Part shown: positions 37,254-48,771 of the stretch, piece after piece | How positions within the stretch are numbered: the stretch's first letter is position 1 | How the letters are laid out: each line of letters starts with the position of its first letter | NCBI RefSeq assembly: GCF_003265705.1 | Contig: NW_020312785.1 | Span: 132,799,354-132,863,353 of the forward strand | From: Callorhinus ursinus | Taxonomy: Eukaryota; Chordata; Mammalia; Carnivora; Otariidae | Length of the DNA stretch: 64,000 nucleotides | Direction: 5' to 3' | Made by a program: the position numbers and the translations under genes | Notes under the pieces: model-generated | Databases searched by the model: none | Seen by the model: the letters and a program-made list of their open reading frames with translations, nothing else | What the model was told of the DNA's origin: nothing

Positions 37254-37372
37254 TTTCCTTTTTTTTTAAGATTTTATTTTTAAGTAGTCTCTGTACCCGA
37301 CATGGGGATCCAACTCACAACCCTGAGATCAGGAGTCTCATGCTCTTCCCACTGAGCCAGCCAGGCACCCCC
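37254..37372 (-). mobile_element. Short tRNA-Lys SINE with TSD
   Basis: Reverse complement reads like a tRNA-Lys head ('ggctggctcagtgggaagag' then 'catgagactcctgatctcag'), followed directly by a short AT-rich tail without the (CT)n body. Duplications 'aaaggactgtttctt' (37239-37253) and 'aaaagactgtttctt' (37373-37387) differ once. Confidence 0.93.
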
Positions 37373-37387
37373 AAAAGACTGTTTCTT

Positions 37388-37861
37388 GTGTTTATTTCAA
37401 TATCAATTTTTAATGGCTGTCACAGCTGAAAATATTCCCTCAGAAAGATGTTAAGTAAGAAACTTCAGTACAAACGTTAAGCTCAGTGTATGTCATTAAG
37501 CTTAGGGGAAAAGATTTAAGTAGTAATGAATATCATATGAATTTTGACATCTGAAAAAATTATAGAAATTTGCCTTTACATATTAGATTACATGTAGACC
37601 ATTTTGCCAATCATAGTGACTCTATGCTACCATTAGCTATCCAAATAAAATGTACAAATGGGATGTAAATCTATATCTGTATATCAAACAGTTTTCTTAG
37701 TAATTTTAATTGTTCTGGCCAATCTCTTGGCAGATCTGATGAGCTTTTAAGGTAAGTAACAAGAAGTAGAGTGTCAGCCCCAGTTCATTTATGTTTGCAT
37801 TGATAATAGTGTATTCAGTCCACATTTATTTGCAGGAAACCTCTAGACACTTGTGTGTATT
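37388..37861. other. No gene seen
   Basis: AT-rich unique-looking interval. Confidence 0.45.
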
Positions 37862-37874
37862 TGAAGGGTAGTTT

Positions 37875-38122
37875 TTTAAAAATTTAAGTAATCTCTACAC
37901 CCAGCGTGGGGCTTGACCTCGTGACCCCAAGATCAAGAGTCATATACTTTTCTTTCCTTTCTTTCTTTTCTTTTTTTTTTTTAAAGATTTTATTTATTTA
38001 TTTGACAGAGAGAGAGAGAGCATAAGCAGGGGGAGCTGCAGGCAGAGGGAGAGGGAGAAGCAGGCTAGTCACCCAGGTGCCCCAAGTCATATGCTTTTCT
38101 GACTGAGCCAGCCAGTTATCCC
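37875..38122 (-). mobile_element. Short tRNA-Lys SINE split by another SINE
   Basis: 'aagtaatctctacacccagc' to 'gatcaagagtcatatac' on the left rejoins 'gactgagccagccagttatc' (38101-38120) on the right of the inner SINE. Outer duplications 'tgaagggtagttt' (37862-37874) and 'tgaaggacagttt' (38123-38135) differ at two sites. Confidence 0.92.
37954..38084 (-). mobile_element. CAN-type SINE nested in a SINE, internally deleted
   Basis: It starts with a (TTTC)/T-rich tail and has 'attttatttatttatttgac' and the GA-rich body, then jumps from 'gagaagcaggct' straight to 'agtcacccaggtgcccc'. About 70 bases of the tRNA-like head are missing. Duplications 'agtcatatacttttct' (37938-37953) and 'agtcatatgcttttct' (38085-38100) bound it. 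Confidence 0.94.
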
Positions 38123-38254
38123 TGAAGGACAGTTTAAATAAAGCTGGGTACTATAATCTGTAAATCTAAAATTGTTAGTTACATGTAAATGGCAACACAT
38201 GGAAATCTTCCAGAAAGGAATAAAGGGCAGCACCATCAACTTTCCATATTTTAG

Positions 38255-38459
38255 GGATGCCTGGAGGGTTTAGTCAGTTAAGCATGTGCCTTTGGCTCAG
38301 GTCATGGGATCGAGTCCCACATCGGGTTCCTTGTGCAGTGGGGAGCCTGCTTCTCACTCTGCCTGCTGCTCCCGCTGCTTGTGCTCGCTCTTTATTTCTC
38401 TCTCTCTCTGACAAACAAATAATCTTAAAAAAAAATTAAGGCAAACAAACAGAAAAACA
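38255..38459 (+). mobile_element. CAN-type SINE with TSD
   Basis: Head 'ggatgcctggagggtttagt'. Part of the B-box region is shortened ('caggtcatgggatcgagtcc', lacking the usual 'atcccagggtcctg' step). Duplications 'ttccatattttag' (38242-38254) and 'ttccatgttttag' (38460-38472). Confidence 0.94.
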
Positions 38460-38473
38460 TTCCATGTTTTAGA

Positions 38474-38606
38474 GCACCATCTTCTCTTTGTTATCCCCTA
38501 TACCTGATATGTGCTCCAAAAAAAAGGATCCCAGGGTCCAAAGCCACCTTCTCTTGGTTATCCCCTATATCTGATATGTGATCCAAACAAAGGATCCAAA
38601 GGTCTC
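38474..38606. repeat. Local tandem duplication, two ~67-bp units
   Basis: Unit one (38474-38542) and unit two (38543-38606) share 'ccaccttctcttggttatcc'-like starts, the central block 'cctatatctgatatgtg' and 'ccaaa..aaaggatcc' with several mismatches. It is not part of a repeat family I recognise. Confidence 0.88.
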
Positions 38607-38899
38607 AGGGTTTGTGTCTCTATTAAGTATTGGTAAAGTTTAATTTCTATATTTTTTAAAGATAAAATAAATAAAAAGAAATATTTCAGTAATTTCTCTC
38701 TGCTCCCCTAGTGAACCACATGCATACCCCCAGGCGTATGTGTCTTGTCCAATACAAACCCAGACAATTGGAAATTCCCTCAAACTAGGAAAGGCATTAG
38801 GATGTTGTGCTGCCAGAAAGATGATGAATACTCATTATAATTATGTATTTTGTGTATTACCACTGAATATGTTACCAAAAAAAAAAAAACCTAAACAGA

Positions 38900-39210
38900 T
38901 TTTGCTACTTGGAAATTAAAAATTTTAGAATGCTTTTTGTATATAAAAATTTAATGCTATATAATAAACTGAGAGTTTTACAGTAAATTTGATAGGAAAT
39001 GGGTTAATATCCTATTTTCTCACAATCAACAAACTTAACATACAAAGGCTTTTTACAAAATATCTTTGAAACTGCTGGAGAAAGTTTTTTAAAGTCGCAA
39101 GGTATAAACAAATGATTTACAGAAGTATGAATGACTGGGAAACATGAAAAAAAAACTCATAAGTAATCAAAGAAATGTAAAATAAAACATAAGACTATCA
39201 TTATCCCTGC
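38900..39210 (+). mobile_element. Possible old L1 ORF2 fragment
   Basis: 'caaatgatttacagaagtat' followed by 'aagtaatcaaagaaatgtaa' and 'aataaaacataagactatca' resembles the forward L1 ORF2 C-terminal region, very decayed. Confidence 0.35.
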
Positions 39211-39224
39211 ATCAAATTATCTAT

Positions 39225-39580
39225 GGTAAATGGTCTCTAAAGATAGCCTTCCATAATTCCTCCACTGCTGTACATACATGTTACATCTCTCATCAAGAGG
39301 TGGCATTTAGGGATGCCTGGGTGGCTCAATTTGTTAAGCATCTGCCTTCGGCTCAGATCATGATCCCAGGACCCTGGGATCAAGCCCTGCATTCAGCTCC
39401 TTGCTCAGCAGGGAGCCTGCTTCTCCCTCTGCCTGCCTCTTTCTCTCTCTCTGACAGATAAATACATAAAAGCTTTAAAAAATGAGGTGGCATTTATTTC
39501 TGCGTCTTTAGAATCTGGGCTGGTCTTGTCACATGCCTTGAACAATATAGAATGGGGTAGAAATGATGCTGTGCATCTAA
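39225..39580 (+). repeat. MaLR-like LTR fragment split by a SINE
   Basis: Right of the SINE, 'gaatctgggctggtcttgtc' and 'ggtagaaatgatgctgtgca' match an internal block typical of MLT1 LTRs. The left part (39225-39309) is weaker. Confidence 0.5.
39310..39483 (+). mobile_element. CAN-type SINE with perfect TSD
   Basis: Head 'ggatgcctgggtggctcaat', complete body, tail 'aaatacataaaagctttaaa'. The 13-bp duplication 'gaggtggcattta' at 39297-39309 and 39484-39496 is perfect. Confidence 0.97.
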
Positions 39581-39597
39581 TATGTAAAGATGCACAT

Positions 39598-39917
39598 CAC
39601 TTGATCATATGGTGGTTCTATGTTTAATTTTTTAAGGAAATTCCATACTGTTTTCCATAGTGGTTGTACCATTTTACAATCCCACAAATAGTACACAAGA
39701 GTTCTGATTTCCCTACATCCTGCTAACACTTGTTATTTTCTGGTTTTTTGTTTTGTTTTGTTTTGTTTTTGTAATAGTCATCCTAATGGGTATGAGGTGG
39801 AATCTTATTGCTGTTTTGGCTTGCATTTCTCTTATGATTAGTGATGTTGAGCATATTTTCATAGGCTTGTGGGCCATTTTTATATCATCTACGGAGAATT
39901 TCTATTCAAGTCCTTTA
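39598..39917 (-). mobile_element. Inverted 5' part of an old L1
   Basis: 'ttccatactgttttccatag', 'aatgggtatgaggtggaatc' and 'gcatttctcttatgattagt' are L1 ORF2 C-terminal sequence in reverse, with a (GTTTT)n patch at about 39743-39770. It abuts the forward L1 at 39918 with no gap. Confidence 0.85.
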
Positions 39918-40460
39918 TCCCAAAGAATTGAAAGCAGGGTCTCCAAGAGATATTTGTATGCCCATATTTGTAGTAGCAGTACTTACAGTAGCTAATAAAT
40001 GTAAACAACCTAAATGTTCATCAGTGGATGAATGGATTAAGAGAATGTAGTATATGTGTACAAAGGGATATTATTCATACAATGGGATATTATTCAGCCT
40101 TAAAAAGAAGGAGCATCCTGTTATATGCTACAACATAGACGAACCTTGAGGACATTATGTTCAGTAAAATAAGCCAATCATGAAAAGACAAATACAGTCT
40201 GATCCACTTATATGAGTTATCTAAAATAGTCAAATTCACAGAAATAGAAAGTAGAATGGTATTTACCAGGGGTTAGGGGGAGGAGAAAATGGAGACTTGT
40301 TTAATGGGTGTAGAGTTTCAGTTTTGCAAGATGAGGAAGTTCTGGAACTTTGTTGTACAACAATGTGAATATATTTAATGCCAATGAACTGTTCACTTAA
40401 AAATGGTTAAGATGGTAAGTTTTATACCATGTGTCTTTTACTGCAATTAAAAACTTAAAA
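39918..40460 (+). mobile_element. 3' part of the same old L1, forward
   Basis: 'tcccaaagaattgaaagcag', 'atgttcatcagtggatgaat', 'atattattcagccttaaaaa' and 'gggttagggggaggagaaaa' run forward through the ORF2 end and the 3' UTR to an A-rich end near 40460. Head-to-head arrangement with the previous entry suggests one insertion with a 5' inversion. Confidence 0.88.
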
Positions 40461-40464
40461 ATTT

Positions 40465-40830
40465 GATAAAGATTTCTCAAGCAATTGGATGAAAATATCA
40501 ATAACACTTAAATAAAACTCATAATCTTAGTCCAGGAAGTAATAATATAGGTGGAGAATTATAAAGATGTTCATTATAGCATTATTTCTAGTAGTAAATT
40601 AGTAGTTTACTATTGAAATATCTGACAGCAGAATTAGGGTTAGTCACATGAATTGTGATATATCCATATGACAGATTATTTCAATGATGTAAAAAAATTT
40701 ATGAATGCTGAGTGAATAAAGCACAATAGAAAACTCTTTATATCGTGTGATCCAAACACATAAAAAATACATACACATATGTATGTATAGCTGTTTGTTA
40801 AATATGTGATATAACCATACACAGACATAT
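40465..40830 (+). mobile_element. Older L1 3' region
   Basis: 'gatgttcattatagcattat', 'gtgatatatccatatgacag' and 'tatatcgtgtgatccaaaca' resemble the ORF2 end and 3' UTR of an older L1M family. It is followed by AT/GT-rich low-complexity sequence to about 40880. Confidence 0.5.
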
Positions 40831-41059
40831 TCTTTGTGTGTGTATATATATGTTTACATATCCTGTCTATTATATACATGCATGTAACCAGTTTACTGAA
40901 GGAGCCAGACTTGGTAGGTTTCAAATGTAAAGTAACTTTATTCTTCCACAGAACTGCCTTTTTCAAATAAACTCTAGAGACTCATTCTTCCCGTTGCCAA
41001 GATGAACTTGTGAGCAGATCCTGAGGTTGTATAGTTATTTGAAGATAGTAAAAAGCCTA

Positions 41060-41254
41060 CATTGGGGTGGCTCCGTTGGCTGAGTGTCAGGCTCTTGGTT
41101 TTGGCTTAGGTAGTGGTCTCATGGATTGTGGGGTCTGGGCCTGGGTCGGGCTCCGCACTCAGTAGGGAGTTTGCTGGAGATCTTCTCCTTCTACCCCTAC
41201 CCCTACTACCCCCACTCTCTCTCTCATGTAAATAAATCTTAAAAAAAAAAAAAA
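41060..41254 (+). mobile_element. CAN-type SINE, diverged
   Basis: 'ggggtggctccgttggctga' with 'gtgtcaggctcttggttttg' and 'gggctccgcactcagtaggg', then a 19-base A run. Duplications 'aaaaagccta' at 41050-41059 and 41255-41264. Confidence 0.85.
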
Positions 41255-41264
41255 AAAAAGCCTA

Positions 41265-42050
41265 GCTTAGGCTAACATCACAACTTCGTTTTTGAAGCTT
41301 CTCTCCTGGCCCAGCTGAGGAAACCTGCAGTAGGAAAAGGGGATTGGTTGGTTGCTTCATAATTACCCACTTCACTTTTTCATCCTCCTTCCCTACTCAC
41401 TCAGCTGCCCCTCTAGCCTGCTGGATTGAAGGAAGGTAGGGAGGAAAGGAAAGGTCAGAAAAGATAACTGTCGTCATCCCATTGGACATGACAGCGGCTT
41501 AAATGCTGATTTCCAGAGTGTGTCTTGGTGTTCTCTAAAAACTGTCTCTCTGGTCCCACATAATCCTCTTGCCCTTTCTCTTTGCAGACTTCCCTCCAAC
41601 TTTGTCCACTCATGAAGATGCGTGCCACCCTTGCCTAGTTTCATACTACTGTCTTCTCAGCCTTAACTCCCTTGGAGTCCATTACAGGGATCTTCTTGGA
41701 GATGGTCCCTTTTGAGATGATTGCAGTCATGGTCCATGAAGATCAGAAAAACAGGGATTTTTGTTTCACTGAACTCTTGAAGTACACACTGATGCTTTTT
41801 AACTTGGGCTTCTTTTTTTCTTTTTCTCCTCATGCCACTGATGGCTTCCCTCAGCCTCTCTTCTTCAGAGTTTTTCCAGGAGGGAATCAGATACTGGTAC
41901 TTGTGTCTACCAAACTCCAAAGAACCCTGGCTAAGCTATCCAAGTAGTTTTCTTGAATCTTCATATTTGGACCAAAGTGAGAGAGAAGCACATCTCCCAC
42001 AGATGTGGGGAGAAGCAGTGCATCTGTTCTAGGACAACTTTCTCTCTGAG
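41265..42050. other. Unique sequence with a lysine-rich open frame
   Basis: A minus-strand frame of 85 codons (41920-41663) reads YQYLIPSWKNSEEERLREAI and then a Lys/Arg-rich stretch KKEAQVKKHQ, which looks more protein-like than the surrounding frames. A different frame continues as SKKIPVMDSKGVKAEKT downstream. This could be a decayed retrocopy of a small basic protein. I do not recognise a parent and see no poly(A) or duplications. Confidence 0.25.
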
Positions 42051-42051
42051 G

Positions 42052-42252
42052 CAGGGTTTTTCAACTATAGCACTATTGACATTTGGGGCCAGATAAGTAT
42101 TTGCTGTGGGAGGCTGTCCTGTGTCCTGAGGGATGTTAAGCAGCATCTCTGGCTTTTACTCACTAGATGCTAGTAGCCCTGCCCCCCACCCCCCAGTTAT
42201 AATAACAAAAATATCTCCAGACATTGCCAAATGTTTCCAGTTGAGAGGCATT
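42052..42252. mobile_element. MER20-type hAT MITE
   Basis: 'cagggtttttcaactatagc', 'actattgacatttggggcca', 'gatgttaagcagcatctctg' and 'ctccagacattgccaaatgt' are the MER20 consensus order; ends 'gttgagaggcattg'. Confidence 0.88.
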
Positions 42253-42739
42253 GACCTAAGGGCATTCTTTCTATAAAACTTCCTACTTCTACTTCCTAGT
42301 GACTTCGTGGACTAATGTTGGCAAAAGAGAACCCCAAAAGCAAGTTCTTTATAGATGGTGCACGAGCTTTAGAATGTGGGGACACTTGGCACACTGAAAC
42401 CCCAAGATAAGAATAATTCTATTTAACAACTTGTTGTTCCACATACAATGATAAAAAAAAAAACCCAAGTGATAGAAGAGATAAGAAAGCACACCAAAAT
42501 ATTAATAGAGACTATCTCTGAATGGTGAAATCATTGGTGACCTTTTAATATTATAACTTTAATATTTTATACAATGAATTTATAGTTCACATACAGAAGC
42601 ATTTTTTAAAAAAGAAGACCAAACAAACCGTACCAACTTTGAAGACCTAACTCAGATGCCATCTCCTTCATGGTGACTTTTCAGATCACCAAGCTAGAAA
42701 TCCTTTATTACTCCTGGAGCAATAATTGCAGTTGACTTC

Positions 42740-42945
42740 TATTGAGCACCATAGCCCTATACATGCATGTAGTCTTCACAATAACCCCATTCACTAGGGG
42801 TTTTGTTCTTCTTGTTTTGCAGATGAAGAAACTAACTTTAGAGAAGTAAATAAGTTGCCTAACTGGTCTAATCCCGGAAACTGATAAATGACAGAGCTGT
42901 CACTCAAGCCTGAATCTGTCTCTTCAGTCCATTGTCTGTGCCCCA
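42740..42945 (-). repeat. MIR SINE
   Basis: 'ttttgcagatgaagaaacta', then 'ataagttgcctaactggtct' and 'gacagagctgtcactcaagc' is a nearly full reverse MIR. Confidence 0.8.
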
Positions 42946-43841
42946 TCTAGGTCACTGGGCACCTAGAACTCAGTGGTGTTTTAAGTGAACTTAAACATTA
43001 CTAGGACTTTTTTTTCTTTGTCTGCATAGTATTCTCCAACAAAATTATAAACAGTTTCTTTTAGAGAATAGGGTATCAAGCTTTCATTAAATATCTTCAT
43101 GGAGGGCCACAGGGTAGGTAGATTACTGAAATAGTGCTTAGGTAGAACAAAATGGCAAACACTTATAAGTTATATATAAACATGAGACTAACCCATAGTT
43201 TCTACCATAATTATTCAACATCACTTTGTAATGGCAGTATCATAAATCATGAACATGACATGAGGACATATAACTAAGCAGATGACCTGCTGCCTAAATA
43301 TTCATGTTATTTATATTCATGGAAAAGGAGAAACAGTTAGTATATACTGTAAAAAAAGACATTGTTAGTCATACTAAACAGATTTTAGGATGAAATTGTT
43401 ATGTAAATTCAACCCAAACTATTTAAAATGCAAACTCAATGTAATAATAATGGCAGAGCCTATGATGACTAAAAAGAGAGGTAATAGCTGAGGAGGCACA
43501 TGGCCTAGGGAGACCCATGGCCTAGGGAGACCCATGCCAGAGCTCTAGGCCTGGAGAAATAAGAGCAAGTTGATCTCCACTTTATGGAGGAGATGAGACA
43601 CCCCAGATACAACAAGACATTGGTTCTAGTGGCTCAACAGCTGGCTGAGTAGAGTGAAGGGGTTGCAAGTTTTCAATCCTATAACTATGTGGGGGTGGTA
43701 GAAACCGGAACTGATATGTGTGCCATGGAAAAGCCCTTCATTTCTATTACTGTAGTCAGAATAGGTACAACTCATCTTCTTTTGGAAAACTAATGAAAAC
43801 AGCAAGGTTAATGGTAAAATTCAAGGGTGGAGACTTTGTAC
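42946..43841. other. No gene seen; 17-bp tandem duplication
   Basis: Unique-looking. 'catggcctagggagacc' is perfectly repeated at 43499-43515 and 43516-43532. Confidence 0.6.
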
Positions 43842-44005
43842 CAATGGTACTAAAAAATGTAGCCTGTGGACCAACATCAGCATTAATTTGGACATGCTAA
43901 TTCTTGGTCGCTGCACTAGAATCTTTGGAGTTAGGACCCAGGAATTTGTATTTTAACCTCCTCTCCAAGATGATTCTAATAGATGTTAAAGTTTAAGAGG
44001 CACTG
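43842..44005 (-). mobile_element. MER5A-type hAT MITE
   Basis: 'tagcctgtggaccaacatca', 'ggacccaggaatttgtattt' and 'gatgttaaagtttaagaggc' match MER5A in the opposite orientation to 17893-18055. Confidence 0.75.
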
Positions 44006-44085
44006 ATCTATACCACCCCCACCACATTCACTACCTTAACAACAGAGGGAGCCTCCTTAAGAATCCATTTACAATGTAAGTTTCT

Positions 44086-44404
44086 AACTGTGCTGTTCAA
44101 GAGGTAGACATGAACCACATATGGCTACTGAGCACTTGAAATGTGGCTGGTCCAAGTAAAGATGTGCTGTAAATATAAAGAAAACAATGGGTGTCAGAGA
44201 ATGAGTACAATTAAGGAATGAAAAATACCTCATTAATAATTATTTACACTGACTACATGTTTAAATGATAATATTTCAGTTATATTGGATTCAGTAAAAT
44301 GTATTATTTGCTTCACCTGTATCTTTTTACTTTTTGGCGGAGTTACTGGGACATTTAAACTTGCATATGTGGTTTGCATTATATTTCTATTGGACAGCAT
44401 TGTT
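44086..44404. mobile_element. DNA-transposon MITE with long inverted ends
   Basis: The left end 'tgctgttcaagaggtagaca' and the right end 'ttctattggacagcattg' are imperfect inverted repeats. 'ccacatatggctactgagca' near the left and 'catatgtggtttgcattata' near the right extend the symmetry. I know this family from mammals but cannot give its number. Confidence 0.65.
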
Positions 44405-44489
44405 CTATCTAATTGCCTTAAATAAAGGAGAAGATTTCTTTCCTAGCCTACATTTTCCAGTTCTAAACTACCAAGAGCAGAAATAACAG

Positions 44490-44586
44490 GTATTTTTTCA
44501 TGTTTAATAGGTGCCAGACCTTGTACTTAGCATCTTGCTTGGATTATTTCATTTAATCCACACAAATAGAAATAGATACTATTATT
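44490..44586 (-). repeat. MIR SINE, left half (split by L1)
   Basis: 'ggattatttcatttaatcca' followed by 'cacaaatagaaatagatact' is the MIR segment that continues at 51024 beyond the L1. Together the halves give one reverse MIR. Confidence 0.88.
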
Positions 44587-44789
44587 TTTTTCATTTTTTA
44601 ATTTAAATTCAATTAGCTAACATATAGTACACCATTAGTTTCAGATGTGGAGTTCAGTTATTCATCAGTTGCACATAACACACAGTGCTCATTACATGCC
44701 TTCTTTAATGCCCATCACCCAGTTACCTCATCCCCCCACTCACCTCCCCTCCAGCAACCTTCAATTTGTTTCCTAGAATTAAGAGTCTC

Positions 44790-47700
44790 TCATGGTTTGT
44801 CTCCCTCTCTGATGACTTCCCATTCAGTTTTCCCTCCCTTCCCCTATGATTCTCTACACTGTTTCTTATATTCCACTTATGAGTGAAACCATGTGATATT
44901 GTCTTTCTCTGACTGACTTATTTCACTCAACATAATACCCTCCAGTTCCATCCACATCAGTGTAAATGGTAAGTATTCATCCTTTCTGATGGTTGAGTAA
45001 TATTCCATTGTATATATATATATATATATACACACACACCACATCTTATTTATCCATTCATGTCCATGGACATCTCAGCTCCCTCCACAATTTGTTTATT
45101 GTGGACATTGCTGTTATGAACATTGGGGTGCAGGTGCCCCTTCACATCACTACATTTGTATCTTTGGGGTAAATACCCAGTAGTACAATTCCTGGGTTAT
45201 AGGGTAGCTCTATTTTTAACTTCTTGAGGAACCTCCATACTGTTTTCCAGAGTGGCTGTACCAGCTTGCACTCCTACCAACAGTGTAAGAGGGTTTCTCT
45301 GCATCCTTGCCAACATTTGTTGTTTTTTTTTTGTCTTGTTAATTTTAGCCATTCTGACTGGTGCGAGGTAGTACCTCATTGTGGTTTTGATTTGTATTTC
45401 CCTGATGCCAACGGATGTGGAACATTTTTTCATGTGTCTGTTGGCCAATTGTATGTCTTCTTTGGAGAAATGCTTGTTCATGTCTTTTGCCCATTTCTTG
45501 ACTGGATTATTTGTTTTTTGGGTGTTGAGTTTGATAAATTCTTTATAGATCTTGGATACTAGACTTTTATCTGATATGTCATTTGCAAATATCTTCTCCA
45601 TTCCATCGGTTGCCTTTCAGTTTTGTTGACTTTTCCCTTTGCTCTGCAGAAGCTTTTTATCTTGATGGAGTCTCAATAATTCATGTTTGCTTTTGTTTCC
45701 CTTGCCTTTGGAGACATGTCTAGCAAGAAGTTGCTGTGGCTGAGGTCACAGAAGTTGCTGCCTGTGTTCTCCTCAAGAATTTTGATGGATTCTTGTCTCA
45801 CATTTAGGTCTTTCATCCATTTTGAGTCTATTTTTGTGTGTGGCACAGGGAAATGGTCCACTTTCATTCTTCCACATGTGGCTGTCCAATTTTCCCAACA
45901 CCATTTGTTGAAGAGACTGCCCTTTTTCCACTGGATATTCTTTCCTGCTTTGTCAAAGATTAGTTGACCATAGAGTTGAGGGTCCATTTCTGGGCTCTCT
46001 ATTCTGTTCCATTGATCTATGTGTCTGTTTTTGTGCCAGTACCATACTGTCTTGATGATTACAGCTTTGTAATAGAGCTTGAAGTCTGGCATTATGATGC
46101 CACCAGCTTTGGTTTTCTTTTTCAACATTCCTCTGGCTATTTGGGGTCTTTTCTTTTTCAATACAAATTTTAGGATTATTTGTTCCAGCTCTATGAAAAA
46201 TGTCGATGGTATTTTGATAGGGATTGCATTGAACGTGTAGATTGCTCTAGGTAGCATAAACGTTTTAACAATATTTGTTAATATCGTCAATATTAACAAT
46301 ATTTCCAATCCATGATCATGGAATTTTTTTCCATTTCTTTGTGCCTTCTTCAATTTCTTTCAAGTGTTCTGTAGTTTTTAGAATACAGATCCTTTACCTC
46401 TTTGCTTAGGTTTATTCCTAGGTATCTTATGGTTTTTGGTGCAGTTGTAAATGGATTCCTTAATTTCTCTTTCTTCTGTCTCATTGTTAGTGTATAGAAA
46501 TGCACCTAATTTCTGTGCATTGATTTTATATCCTGCCACATTGCAGAATTCTTGTATGAGTTCTAGCAATTTGGGGGTGGAGTCTTTGGGTCCTCCACAC
46601 TAAATTATCATGTCATCTGCAAAGAGTGAGAGTTTGACTTCTTCTTTGTCAATTTGAAAGCCTTTTATTTCTGTTTGTTGTCTGATTGCTGAGGCCAGGA
46701 CTTCTAGTACTATGTTGGACAACAGTGGTGAGAGTGGGCATCCCTGTCATGTTCCTGACCTTAGGGGAAAAAGCTCTGTTTTTCCTCACTGAGAATGATA
46801 TTCCCTGTGGACTTTTCATAGATGGCTTGTATGATATTGATGTATGTTCCCTATATTCCTACATTATGGAGAGTTTTAATCAAGAAAGGATATTGTATTT
46901 GTCAAATGCTTTTTCTGAATCAATTGAAAGGATTATATGGTTCTTGTCCTTTATTTTATTAATGTGATGTATCACGTTGATTGATTTGCAAATATTGAAC
47001 CACTCTTGCAGCACAGGAATAAATCCCACTTGGTTGTGGTGAATAATCCTTTTAATGTACTTTTGGATCCTATTGGTTAGTATCTTGGTGAGATACAGAG
47101 GAACACCTCAGGGATATTGGTCTGTGATTGTCCTTTGCAGTGGGGTCTTGGTCTGATTTTGGGATCAAGGTCATGCTGGCCTCATAAAATGAGTTTGGAA
47201 GTTTTCCTTCCCTTTCTATTTTTTGAAACAGCTTCGGAAGAATAAGTATTAGTTTTTCTTTAAAGGTTTGGTAGAATTCCTCTGGGAAGCCATCCAGCCC
47301 TGGGCTCTAGTTTTTTGGGAGATTTTTGATTACTGTTTCAATTTCCTTGCTGGTTATGGGTCTGTTCAGGTTTTCTATTTCTTCCTGTTTCAGTTTTTGT
47401 AGTTTATATGTTTCCAGGAATGCATCCATTTCTTCCAGGTTGCCTAATTTGTTGGCAAATAGTTGCTCATAATATATTCTTATAATTGTTTGTATTTCTT
47501 CAGTGTTGGTTGTGATCTCTCCACTTTCATTCATGATTTTATTTACTTGGATTCATTCTCTTTTTGAGAATGGTCAGGGGTTTATCAATGCTATTAATTC
47601 ATTCAAAGAACCAGCTCCTAGTTTCTTTGATCTGTTCTACTGTTCTTTGGTTTCTATTTCATTGATTTCTGTTCCAATCTTTATTAATTCTCTTCTCCTT

Positions 47701-48690
47701 CTGGGTTTAGGCTTTATTTGCTGTTCTTTCTCCAACTCCTTTAGGTGTAAGATTAGGTTGTTTATGTGAGGGCTTTCTTGTTTCTTGAGAAAGGCTTGTA
47801 TTGCTATATACTTCCCTCTTAGGACTGACTTTTCGGCATCCCAAAGGTTTTGAACAGCTCTGTTTCCATTTTCACTTGTTTCCATGAATTTTTTAAATTC
47901 TTCTTTAATTTCCTGGTTGACCCATGCATTCTTTAGTAGGATGCCTTTTAGCCTCCATGTATTTGAGTTCTTTCCAACTTTCCTCTTGTCATTGAGTTCG
48001 TTTCAAATCACTGTAGTCTGAAAATATTCAGGGAATGATCCCAGTCTTTTGGTACTGGTTTAGACCAAATTTGTGACCCAGTATGTGATCCATTCTGGAG
48101 AATGTTCCATATCCACTCGAGAAGAATGTGTATTCTGTTTCTTTAGGATGGAATGCTCTGTATATATCTGTGAAGTCCCTCTGATCCAATGTGTCATTCA
48201 AAGCCCTTGTTTCCTTGTTGATCTGCTTAGACAATCTGTCCATTGCTGTGAGTGAGATGTTAAAGTCCCCTACTAGTATTGTATTTTTATTAATGTGTTT
48301 CTTTAATTTTGTTGTTAATTGGTTTATATAATTGGCTGCTCCCATGTTAGGAGCATAAATATTTGTAATTGGTAGATCTTCTTGTTGGATAGACCCTTTA
48401 AGTATGATAGTGTCCCTCTTCATCCCTTACTATATAGCCTTTGGTTTAAAAACTAATTTGTCTGATATAAGGATTGATACTCCAGCTTTCTTTTGATGTC
48501 CATTGGCATGATAAATGGTTCTCCACCCCCTCAGTTTCAATATGGAGGTGTCTTTAGGTCTAAAATGAGTGTTTTATAGACAGCATATGGATGGGTCTTG
48601 CTTTTTTATCCAATCTGATATCCTGTGTCTTTGAGCATTTAGCTCATTTACATTCAGAGTAACTATTGACAGATATGAATTTAGTGCCAT
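44790..48690 (-). pseudogene. L1 ORF2 (endonuclease/reverse transcriptase), disabled
   Basis: ORF2p nicks target DNA and reverse-transcribes L1 RNA. Here the frame starts MALNSYLSIVTLNV at 48690 and the ancestral stop is at 44790-44792. An endonuclease piece is open at 48423-48028 (with ILVGDFN), the linker at 47885-47637 and 47534-47307, and the C-terminal region at 46353-45673 (226 codons, with [12 protein letters not shown]). The catalytic FADD codons of the reverse transcriptase are still present at 46612-46623. At least five frame changes separate these pieces, so no full protein can be made. Confidence 0.95.
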
Positions 48691-48771
48691 TGTATTGCTT
48701 GTAAAGTCCCTGTTTCTGTAGATTGTCTCTGTTTCTTTCTGGTCTATGTTACTTTTGGGCTCTCCCTTCAC

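Noticed and set aside
46267..46305. AT-rich hairpin with 'gttaatat' arms
   Set aside because: It lies within L1 ORF2 and looks like a local duplication of L1 sequence, not a separate element.
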